A program made the translations under genes and the position numbers. The notes under the pieces are model-generated. The model ran no database searches and had not been told where the DNA came from. It worked only from the letters and a program-made list of their open reading frames with translations. Shown here piece after piece: positions 57,179-64,000 of a stretch of DNA of 64,000 bases (positions within the stretch are counted from its first letter, which is position 1; each line of letters starts with the position of its first letter). This stretch comes from CALKXV01 sp965228905 (GTDB lineage: Bacteria > Pseudomonadota > Alphaproteobacteria > Rhodobacterales > Rhodobacteraceae), in contig CBDDII010000003.1 of NCBI GenBank assembly GCA_965228905.1, forward strand, positions 124,001 through 188,000, in the 5' to 3' direction.

Positions 57179-57931
57179 TTAATCGCTGAGCGAAAGCGCC
57201 GCACCTTTGCGCAGAACCGATGCGGCGGCCTCGGAATAGCTGTCGCCATCCTGCTCATGGCGATCGCCCTGGTGCAGCACCAGCGGCGGCAGCAGGCAGA
57301 AAGGCGTGCGCGATCCCTTTTTCGCCTGCAAAAGGAACAACTTCGCGGGCCTCGAATGGCGCGGTTGCAATGGCAAAACCCGGATACCGCCCGCACGCCC
57401 GTCAAACGCGGCCAAAGCCTCCGGCAGCGTCTCAATGCGATGAATCAACGTCACCGTCCCACCCGGACGCACCCGTCTCAACGCGACATCCATCCAGAAA
57501 CCCAGTGTTTCCGTATTTCCGCGCCCGCCCTCTCGGCTTTTATCCGCCGACACGGTCCCATTGTCGCGGTCAAAGAATGGCGGGTTGAACATCACGTGGT
57601 CGAAAGTGTCGCCCGTGACTTCGGGGGGCAATGCCGCCAAATCCGCCGTGACAATCCGCACTGCGATCCCCGCACGCTCAGCATTCTGCCGCGCCAGATC
57701 TGCCAGCTCCACCTGCAGCTCAACCCCGGTCAGCCGCACCCCGTCAACCCGCGCACCAAGACAGAACAGCGCCGTTCCGACACCACAGCCAAGGTCCAGC
57801 ACATGATGCCCCGCCCGCGCCGGAACGCTGGCCGCAAGAAACACCGGATCAGCCCCGGCCCGATACCCGTTCACGGGTTGCAAAAGCGACAGCCGCCCGC
57901 CCAGGAAATCGTCCGCTCGCGCCTCTGTCAC
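57179..57931 (-). CDS. TrmN6-like tRNA adenine methyltransferase
   Basis: A 250-residue class I methyltransferase with HVLDLGCGVGTALFCLG (SAM motif I) and NPPF (residues 115-118), which marks N6-adenine or N-methylation. The sequence resembles TrmN6 (YfiC), which methylates A37 of tRNA1-Val. GTG start overlapping the DUF2007 stop (GTGA). Confidence 0.85.
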   Translation of the reverse strand: MTEARADDFLGGRLSLLQPVNGYRAGADPVFLAASVPARAGHHVLDLGCGVGTALFCLGARVDGVRLTGVELQVELADLARQNAERAGIAVRIVTADLAALPPEVTGDTFDHVMFNPPFFDRDNGTVSADKSREGGRGNTETLGFWMDVALRRVRPGGTVTLIHRIETLPEALAAFDGRAGGIRVLPLQPRHSRPAKLFLLQAKKGSRTPFCLLPPLVLHQGDRHEQDGDSYSEAAASVLRKGAALSLSD

Positions 57932-58143
57932 GGCGACACGGGCAGGTCGTTGTCATTCAACACCGTGCTTGCGCGAAAAAAATCGCGATCCGCCACCATC
58001 AACCGGCGCGGCAAAACCCCGATGGATCCCTCCAGCACGCTCATATGGACGTCCATCTGAAAGCAGTCTATATCCTCGCCGTCGAGAAGGGCCGTCGCAA
58101 AGGCGATCATCGTTGGGTCGTTGGTGCGCAAAAGCTCTCTCAT
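57928..58143 (-). CDS. DUF2007 small protein
   Basis: A 71-residue protein of the DUF2007 (putative signal transducing) family: MRELLRTNDPTMIAFATALLDGEDIDCFQMDVHMSV and a short tail. The ATG at 58143 was chosen; the upstream open frame is the shadow of the polyprenyl synthase gene. Coupled to the TrmN6-like gene. Divergent from the synthase. Confidence 0.75.
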   Translation of the reverse strand: MRELLRTNDPTMIAFATALLDGEDIDCFQMDVHMSVLEGSIGVLPRRLMVADRDFFRASTVLNDNDLPVSP

Positions 58144-58198
58144 GGGACGGAGATAATGGCAGACCCAAGGGTTTGTCGAGCAATCTGACGAGCGTGTG

Positions 58199-59203
58199 AT
58201 GAGCCTGGACGAAGCGAAAGCCGTGAAACCGCACGAGCGCCTGGCCGAGGTGCTCGCGGGCGACCTGGCGGCGGTCGATGCCCTGATCCGCGAACGCATG
58301 ATGTCGGAAAACGCACCCCGCATCCCCGAGGTGACCGCGCACCTCGTCGACGCGGGCGGCAAGCGCGTGCGCCCCATGCTGACCCTCGCCGCCGCCAACC
58401 TCTTCGGCTACCGGGGCCGGGATCACCACCGTCTCGCCACTGCCGTCGAGTTCATCCATACCGCAACGCTTCTTCACGACGATGTGGTCGATGAAAGCGG
58501 GCAGCGGCGTGGACGGCCGACGGCCAACCTTCTGTGGGACAACAAGTCATCGGTGCTGGTCGGCGACTATCTTTTCGCCCGCTCGTTCAAGCTGATGGTC
58601 GAAACCGGCTCGCTCCGCGTGCTAGACATCCTGTCGGACGCTGCCGCCACCATCGCCGAAGGCGAGGTTCTGCAACTCACCGCCGCCGCCAATCTTGCCA
58701 CCACCGAAGACGTCTATCTCTCGGTCGTGCGCGGCAAAACCGCCGCCCTTTTCGCCGCCGCCTGCCAGGTTGGCGGCATCGTCGCCAAGGCATCCGAAGA
58801 CCAGATCACGGCACTTCGTACCTACGGCGACGCGCTTGGCATCGCCTTCCAGATTGCCGACGACCTTCTGGATTACGGCGGCGACACCACCGCCACCGGC
58901 AAGAACCTCGGCGACGACTTCCGCGAACGGAAACTGACCCTTCCCGTCATCAAGGCCGTCGCAAAGGCAGACGCCGAGGAACGCGCCTTCTGGAAACGCA
59001 CCATCGAAAAGGGCGACCAGAAAGACGGCGATCTCGAACAGGCCCTCGCCCTCATCGCGAACCACGGCACGATGGACACCACCCGCACCGAGGCCTTGGA
59101 ATGGTCCGCCCGCGCCAAAGACGCCCTCGCCATCCTGCCCGAGCACGAGTTGCGCGACATGATGCGCGACCTCGCCGATTATGTGGTGGCGCGGATCAAC
59201 TGA
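58199..59203 (+). CDS. Long-chain polyprenyl diphosphate synthase (ubiquinone side chain)
   Basis: Trans-prenyltransferase of 334 residues. First Asp-rich motif DDVVDESGQRRG and second DDLLDYGG, with GGKRVRPM and the Lys-Thr/Gln binding segments. The first motif and length suit octaprenyl or decaprenyl synthases, and decaprenyl is the usual ubiquinone tail in this group. GTG at 58196 or ATG at 58199. Overlaps ispE tail to tail by 8 bases. Confidence 0.88.
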   Translation: MSLDEAKAVKPHERLAEVLAGDLAAVDALIRERMMSENAPRIPEVTAHLVDAGGKRVRPMLTLAAANLFGYRGRDHHRLATAVEFIHTATLLHDDVVDESGQRRGRPTANLLWDNKSSVLVGDYLFARSFKLMVETGSLRVLDILSDAAATIAEGEVLQLTAAANLATTEDVYLSVVRGKTAALFAAACQVGGIVAKASEDQITALRTYGDALGIAFQIADDLLDYGGDTTATGKNLGDDFRERKLTLPVIKAVAKADAEERAFWKRTIEKGDQKDGDLEQALALIANHGTMDTTRTEALEWSARAKDALAILPEHELRDMMRDLADYVVARIN

Positions 59204-60104
59204 GACGCGGCATCGCCAGGCCAGACTGGTCGCCCAATAGCCCACCCGCCAGCCACCAACCCGGTTGGGCCTCGCTCAAAACCGTTCCCCCGTTCATCGC
59301 CTCGTCCTCGGATTCAAACAGGGCGAAACAGGTGGCGCCCGATCCCGACATTCGCGCCAACCGGCACCCCGGCAGATCGCGCAGGGCCGACAAGACCGCG
59401 CCAATCACCGGGGCCGCAGCCATGGCCGGCGCTTCCAGGTCGTTCCGCTGCCCCGCCAGCCAGTCGATCAGCGACCCGGCACCGGCAAACTCCGGCAAAA
59501 CCTCAGGCATCGGCGCATTGTCCCGCCGTTCCAACCCGGCAAAGACCGCCCCCGTCGGCACAGGCACGCGCGGGTTGACCAAAAGCGCGGGCAACTCCGG
59601 CAAGGTCACGAATTCCAGCTTCTCGCCGATCCCCCGCACCCGGCAGGGTTTCGACAAAAGGCACATCGGGACATCGGCGCCAAGCGCAAGGATCTCGGCA
59701 GCCAAAGGCTTCAGGGCGTCCTCTGTCGGCGGTATCCAATCCTCGGCTTGCAATTCCTTGCCACGCATCAGCATCCCCCGCAGGGCCGCTGCCGCATCCG
59801 CCGATCCGCCGCCAATGCCTGACGCGGCGGGCAGGTATTTCTCAAGAACCAAGGCGGCTCCCTCGCCCTCTGAAACCAACGCGGCAGCCTGTAGGGCAAG
59901 GTTCTTCATGTCCGCGGGCACACCCGCTGCCTCGGGGCCTTCTACGGTCAAAGACAGCGTGTTGCCCGCCTGAATCAACAGACGATCCCGGACCGGTGCA
60001 AACGTCACCAGCGAATCCAACAGGTGATAACCGTCGTCCCGCTGGCCCGTGATGTGAAGTGTCAGGTTGATCTTTGCCGGAGCAAAAACCCTAGCCGCCG
60101 TCAT
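59196..60104 (-). CDS. ispE: 4-diphosphocytidyl-2-C-methyl-D-erythritol kinase
   Basis: GHMP kinase of the MEP isoprenoid pathway (302 residues). N-terminal AARVFAPAKINLTLHI and the ATP loop PAASGIGGGSADAAAALR are signatures, and ...SGSGATCFALFES near the end is the third GHMP motif. The ATG lies in the last codons of the large TPR gene (14 bases overlap). Confidence 0.95.
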   Translation of the reverse strand: MTAARVFAPAKINLTLHITGQRDDGYHLLDSLVTFAPVRDRLLIQAGNTLSLTVEGPEAAGVPADMKNLALQAAALVSEGEGAALVLEKYLPAASGIGGGSADAAAALRGMLMRGKELQAEDWIPPTEDALKPLAAEILALGADVPMCLLSKPCRVRGIGEKLEFVTLPELPALLVNPRVPVPTGAVFAGLERRDNAPMPEVLPEFAGAGSLIDWLAGQRNDLEAPAMAAAPVIGAVLSALRDLPGCRLARMSGSGATCFALFESEDEAMNGGTVLSEAQPGWWLAGGLLGDQSGLAMPRLS

Positions 60105-61797
60105 TCGCAACCTGCAAGGGAGGCTCGCCTTCTTCGGCCAGAACAGCGTCCAGGCCGACCTCCAGCTTGCGACGAATCCGCTCGGGGTCCACGTCTTCCA
60201 GATCGGTTTCGTCGGTAATGAACGACAGGGCGCGATGCCATTGGAACTCCGCCTCGCGATACCGTCCGACGGCCCAGTAAACGTCGCCCAGATGGTCATT
60301 CACGATCGGGTCGATCGCCATCCGTTCGACGGCCTTTTCCATGTGCGGCACCGCCTCGTCATAGCGCCCCAACCGGTACAGGCCCCAACCAAGGGAATCG
60401 AGGATATAGCCACTGTCGGGGCGTTGCTCGACCGCGCGTTCGATCAAGACAAGCGCCTCTTCCATCTGAACCTGCATTTCCAGCATCGAATAGCCGAGGT
60501 AATTCAGAACCTGCGGCTGATCCGGACGCAACTCCAGTGCCTTGCGAAAATCCGCCTCGGCGGCAGCCCAGTCGTCCAGACGCTCGAACGTGATCCCGCG
60601 CGCGAAATAGATGATCCAGTGCTGTTCTTCGGGTTCGCCGATCAACTCAAGCGCGGTGTTGTAAGGCTTGTTCGCCTCTTCGAACCGCTCCAACCCGCGC
60701 AGCGTGTCACCAAGCGCCACATGCACCAAGGGCAGATCGCCGTGGCTCTCGGCCAACTGCCGCAACACTTCGACCGCGGCATCCTCGCGCCCGGAACGGC
60801 GCAGCGCCTCGGCCCGGCCCATCTCGGCGGCATGGAACGCGGGATCCTCGCGCGGAACCGTGTCATAAACCTCGGTCGCCAGGTCATAACGCTCAAGGTC
60901 TTCTAACAACTCGGCAGTCAGCAAAAGCGCATCGGTGTGATCCGGTCGCAGCCCCATTGCCATCCGCGAATAAAGCAGCGTGTATTCCTCTTGCGCCTCG
61001 CTTCTCAGCGCCGTCGCGATGGAGTAATACACCTCGGCCAGACCATCGGTCGGATTGCGCACCGAAACGAAGGGCACGGTTTCGCCCGCCTCCAGTTTGG
61101 CGCGCAGGGCCTCAAGGCTCGGGTCAAGCGAAATGCCGAAACTTTGCTGGATCAGATCCAGCGCATCCTCGTTCCGCTCCAACTGGCTCAACACCTCGGC
61201 ATAGGCCACGACACCGCGTCGTGTCAGCCGAAGCGTCGTGCCCGCCTCGCCGGAAAAGATATGTGCGGCACCCTCGAAATCGCCAACCGAAGCCAAGGCC
61301 AGCGCCTTGTGATAGAACCCGAAGGCTTCGACCCCCTGGTTCGACGACACCTTGTCGAACGCCTCCAGCGCCTCGGTCATGCGACCATCGCCCACCAGCG
61401 CCCAGGATTCCGCCAGTCCGTCAAACAACGGGCCAACCGTCTGCCCGTCTTCCAGATCGGTCAATAAAGCATCCCAGGCGTTTTCGCGGGCCGCATTGCC
61501 AAACAGGATCATACTGACCAACTGGCTGGATCCACCTGCCGCCTGAAAGCGCTCTGCCGTCATCGCTGCGCGATCCAGATCGCCCAGCCCGACAAATGCG
61601 GTCGAGGCGTTCTCAAGCATCCCAAGGTTCGTCGGATCGCGGACAAGCGCACGGGCGTAATACTGAGATGCCGCCGCATAGTCGCTTGAGAACATGGCCG
61701 ACCGTGCCGCAAGATAGCTTCCCGCATCACGCGCCGGTGCCTGGGTCGCAAGGCTCACCGCCAAGGCAAGAGAGGACGTCAAAAGGGCAAAACGCAT
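60091..61797 (-). CDS. TPR repeat protein, exported
   Basis: A 568-residue protein with a signal-like N-terminus (RFALLTSSLALAVSLATQAPA, about 22 residues) and at least eight TPR motifs: near SDYAAASQYYARALVRDPTN, then around residues 270-480 (DDWAAAEADFRKALELRPDQPQVLNYLGYSM, ALVLIERAVEQRPDSGYILDSLGWGLYRLGRYDEAVPHME). Known relatives are tetratricopeptide proteins upstream of ispE in alphaproteobacteria; function unknown, probably protein assembly in the periplasm. AAGGAG seven bases before the ATG at 61797. Confidence 0.88.
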   Translation of the reverse strand: MRFALLTSSLALAVSLATQAPARDAGSYLAARSAMFSSDYAAASQYYARALVRDPTNLGMLENASTAFVGLGDLDRAAMTAERFQAAGGSSQLVSMILFGNAARENAWDALLTDLEDGQTVGPLFDGLAESWALVGDGRMTEALEAFDKVSSNQGVEAFGFYHKALALASVGDFEGAAHIFSGEAGTTLRLTRRGVVAYAEVLSQLERNEDALDLIQQSFGISLDPSLEALRAKLEAGETVPFVSVRNPTDGLAEVYYSIATALRSEAQEEYTLLYSRMAMGLRPDHTDALLLTAELLEDLERYDLATEVYDTVPREDPAFHAAEMGRAEALRRSGREDAAVEVLRQLAESHGDLPLVHVALGDTLRGLERFEEANKPYNTALELIGEPEEQHWIIYFARGITFERLDDWAAAEADFRKALELRPDQPQVLNYLGYSMLEMQVQMEEALVLIERAVEQRPDSGYILDSLGWGLYRLGRYDEAVPHMEKAVERMAIDPIVNDHLGDVYWAVGRYREAEFQWHRALSFITDETDLEDVDPERIRRKLEVGLDAVLAEEGEPPLQVANDGG

Positions 61798-61902
61798 CCA
61801 GTAACTCCTTACATTTCCGCACAGCCTAGTGTGCCGGGAAAGCCTTCGCAATCGCTGGCACGGCAATACGGGGCAAAGCTGACTTAACTGTTACATGGCC
61901 CA

Positions 61903-62316
61903 TCAGGCCAAAAGTAAGGTTACGGCAAGGACAAAACTGGCCAAAAACACGAACATCATCGCGATGGGCCAGTGGCTGATGCGCACGCGGTGAATCGGAT
62001 ACTCCAACGGCCACCGCCCTTCGTTCGCCGCATCTGCCATTAATTTGGGCGTCACGGGAATAAGCCCGAAGGCACGCCCGTCCCGCCCCACAGCCCTGAC
62101 CCGCCGATAGTAGGGCGGTTCGTCCACGTCATAATGAAAGATCGACACGAACTCCGACATATCCACCGAATATTCCCGCGCGAAGGCGTCGAAAAACTCG
62201 GTCGCATCGTCGCCGTCCATGCCCGTCGCCCGCAACAAATCCTGATCGTCCCCGCAGACGAGGTTCGCAAAGGAAAACTTTCGCGCAAGGTTCACGATAT
62301 CAGCGGGCTCGACCAT
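61903..62316 (-). CDS. DUF1493-like protein with C-terminal membrane helix
   Basis: A 137-residue protein. The N-terminal 85 residues look like the DUF1493 acyl-carrier-like fold (..GMDGDDATEFFDAFAREYSVDMSEFVSIFHYDVDEPPYY..), but no serine with attached phosphopantetheine motif is evident. The last 24 residues are one hydrophobic helix. Downstream of the ETF-QO gene with six bases between, so in the same message. Role unknown. Confidence 0.65.
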   Translation of the reverse strand: MVEPADIVNLARKFSFANLVCGDDQDLLRATGMDGDDATEFFDAFAREYSVDMSEFVSIFHYDVDEPPYYRRVRAVGRDGRAFGLIPVTPKLMADAANEGRWPLEYPIHRVRISHWPIAMMFVFLASFVLAVTLLLA

Positions 62317-62322
62317 CCGGTG

Positions 62323-63975
62323 TCACATGTTGGGATAATTGGGCCCGTCTCCACCCTGCGGAGTCGTCCAGGTGATGTTCTTCGCCGGATCCTTGATATC
62401 GCAGGTCTTGCAGTGAACGCAGTTCTGAAAGTTGATCTGGAACGCCTTCTCGGCACCTTCGCCCACGAACTCGTAAACGCCAGCCGGGCAATACCGCGCC
62501 GACGGCCCCGCGTATTTCACCCAGTTCACCTTCACCGGCACTTCCGGATCGGTCAGCTTCAGGTGCGCAGGCTGGCTTTCCTCGTGGTTGGTGAAGGAAA
62601 AACTCACGTTGGTCAGACGGTCGAAGGACAGAACGCCATCGGGCTTGGGATAGTCGATCGGCGCGTGCTTCGATGCCTCTTCCGTCGCTTCCGCATCCGT
62701 CTTGCCGTGCTTCAGCGTGCCGAACAGGCTGAACCCGCCGAACAGCGTCTGAAACCACATATCGAACCCGCCCAGCAACAGCCCGCCAACCGGCCCGTAT
62801 TTGGCATTCAAAGGTGCCACGTTCCGAACCTTCTTCAGGTCCTTCCCAACCGGCCCCGCGCGCAACTCGGCGTCGTAATCCGTCAGCACATCGCCCGAAC
62901 GACCCGCCTTGATCGCCGCATGTGCTGCCTCGGCCGCCGCGATCCCCGAATGCATCGCATTATGGTTGCCCTTGATCCGCGGCAGGTTCACCAGCCCCGC
63001 GGAACACCCAAGCAAAGCCCCGCCCGGAAATGCCGACTGCGGGATCGACTGGAACCCGCCCTTGGTCACCGCCCGCGCGCCATAAGCCACCCGCTTGCCG
63101 CCCGTCAGAACCCTGGCAATCTCGGGGTGATGCTTGAACCGCTGGAATTCCATGTACGGAAACAGATGTGGGTTCTTGTAATTCAGGTCGACGATATAGC
63201 CCACGTAAACCTGATTGTTATCAAGGTGATACATGAACGATCCGCCCGACTGCTTGAACCCAAGCGGCCAGCCCATCGTGTGCAGCACAAGCCCCTCGTC
63301 ATGGTTCTCGGGCTTGACCTCCCAGATCTCCTTCATCCCGATCCCGAACTTCGGCACATCGCAATCGGCGTCCAGGTCGAACTCCGCGATCAATTGCTTG
63401 GCCAGCGATCCGCGCACACCTTCCGAGATAAAGACATACTTGCCCAAAAGCTCCATGCCCGGCTCGTATCCATCACCGGGCGTGCCATCGGCGTTTTTGC
63501 CGAACTCCCCCGCAACGACGCCGCGCAACTCACCGTCGTCGCCGTAAACCAGCTCTGAACAGGCCATGCCGGGAAAAATCTCGACACCCAACTCTTCCGC
63601 CTGTTCCGCCATCCAGCGACAGACATTGCCCATCGAAACGATGTAATTGCCGTGGTTGTTCATCAGCGGCGGCATCAGGAAATTGGGCAACCCGATCTTG
63701 CCCGCCTCGCCCAGGACATAAAACTTGTCCTTCTTCACCTCGACCGAGATCGGCGCGCCCTTGTCCTTCCAATCCGGGATCAGCCGCGTCAGCCCCGAAG
63801 GGTCCAGCACCGCACCCGACAGGATATGCGCCCCGACTTCCGAGCCCTTTTCCAGCACCACGACGTCAAGGTCCGCATCCAACTGCTTCAACCGGATCGC
63901 AGCCGAAAGCCCCGCAGGCCCCGCCCCGACGATCACAACGTCGTATTCCATGCTTTCGCGTTCAATCTCGGCCAT
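62323..63975 (-). CDS. Electron transfer flavoprotein-ubiquinone oxidoreductase
   Basis: Membrane-associated flavoprotein (550 residues) that takes electrons from ETF, reduced by acyl-CoA dehydrogenases, and passes them to ubiquinone. FAD motif VVIVGAGPAGLSAAIRLKQ near the start, the quinone/FAD region ...SMGNVCRWMAEQAEELGVEIFPGMA, and the C-terminal [4Fe-4S] site ...QNCVHCKTCDIKDP.... ATG at 63975 with AGGGA upstream; a TTG two codons earlier is also in frame. Right edge of the window cuts just after its start. Confidence 0.95.
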   Translation of the reverse strand: MAEIERESMEYDVVIVGAGPAGLSAAIRLKQLDADLDVVVLEKGSEVGAHILSGAVLDPSGLTRLIPDWKDKGAPISVEVKKDKFYVLGEAGKIGLPNFLMPPLMNNHGNYIVSMGNVCRWMAEQAEELGVEIFPGMACSELVYGDDGELRGVVAGEFGKNADGTPGDGYEPGMELLGKYVFISEGVRGSLAKQLIAEFDLDADCDVPKFGIGMKEIWEVKPENHDEGLVLHTMGWPLGFKQSGGSFMYHLDNNQVYVGYIVDLNYKNPHLFPYMEFQRFKHHPEIARVLTGGKRVAYGARAVTKGGFQSIPQSAFPGGALLGCSAGLVNLPRIKGNHNAMHSGIAAAEAAHAAIKAGRSGDVLTDYDAELRAGPVGKDLKKVRNVAPLNAKYGPVGGLLLGGFDMWFQTLFGGFSLFGTLKHGKTDAEATEEASKHAPIDYPKPDGVLSFDRLTNVSFSFTNHEESQPAHLKLTDPEVPVKVNWVKYAGPSARYCPAGVYEFVGEGAEKAFQINFQNCVHCKTCDIKDPAKNITWTTPQGGDGPNYPNM

Positions 63976-64000
63976 CCGCAATCCCTCTCAGAAGCGTTCG

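Noticed and set aside
1..64000. CRISPR arrays, insertion sequences, integrases, prophage or replication origin
   Set aside because: No regularly spaced repeats, transposase or recombinase motifs, and no DnaA-box cluster was seen; the repeats found are isolated palindromes.

Overview
The window is a gene-dense, high-GC stretch of chromosome from an alphaproteobacterium, most likely a member of the Rhodobacteraceae (roseobacter type). The signs are a CcrM GANTC methylase next to rnhB, DUF2125, DUF4170 and DUF6525-like proteins that I associate with this group, phaAB, a soeABC-type sulfite oxidase, a roseobacter-style AlkB, a serralysin whose N-terminus starts Met-Cys-x-Leu-Cys, and very frequent ATGA/TGATG gene overlaps. 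I see no prophage, transposase, integron or CRISPR array. Nearly everything is chromosomal housekeeping or stable accessory content.

Layout. 0-4.6 kb: the end of leuS, then lptE-holA-gst-HNH as a tightly packed rightward unit. 4.6-6.4 kb: a SpoIIAA-like protein, convergent with an SDR plus a degenerate crotonase. 6.5-11.2 kb: two tandem DUF2125 periplasmic proteins and a TPR-like protein. 11.2-13.8 kb: a CoxG-like protein, PmbA and a CysQ-like phosphatase. 13.8-16.1 kb, leftward: mutY, alkB and a 28-residue membrane peptide. 16.2-18.6 kb: DciA-like DUF721, a DsbA-type thioredoxin and a CaiB-type CoA transferase. 18.6-22 kb, leftward: DUF4170, a divergent Kdo-transferase-like gene and lpxK, preceded by a metallophosphatase. 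22-26 kb: serine synthesis, serC-serA facing away from serB. 26-29.3 kb: thiBPQ under a TPP riboswitch. 29.4-34 kb: aroC, a zinc-ribbon protein, an Rrf2 regulator divergent from a CobW/ZigA-type zinc GTPase, a methyltransferase and a DUF6525-like protein.

34-39.6 kb is the most unusual part: an AT-richer orphan gene, ccrM with three GANTC sites in its promoter, rnhB, secreted proteins of unknown function, a membrane protein whose cytoplasmic C-terminus looks like an OmpR-type winged helix, a 185-base non-coding block of strong hairpins, and a CII-like helix-turn-helix gene. 39.7-44.1 kb: a GntR-AbrB transporter pair divergent from a gamma-glutamyltransferase-TauE pair around a perfect operator. 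Then come tRNA-Arg(CCU), a LacI regulator, a serralysin, a ThDP enzyme, soeABC, phaAB, a LysR regulator, ydcH, a TrmN6-like methylase, a DUF2007 protein, a polyprenyl synthase, ispE, a large TPR protein, a DUF1493-like protein and ETF:ubiquinone oxidoreductase.

How the genes fit together. Several sets are classical pathways: serABC, thiBPQ with its riboswitch, LptE/LpxK/Kdo transfer for lipid A, sulfite oxidation (SoeABC) and sulfite export (TauE), PHB synthesis, and isoprenoid to quinone supply (IspE, polyprenyl synthase) feeding the ubiquinone-linked enzymes SoeABC and ETF-QO. The best candidates for something undescribed are the membrane-anchored C-terminal winged-helix protein with its overlapping secreted partner, the structured RNA block next to it, the tandem DUF2125 unit, and the AlkB-linked micro-peptide. 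Separately, four convergent gene pairs end on one shared CTAG tetranucleotide.
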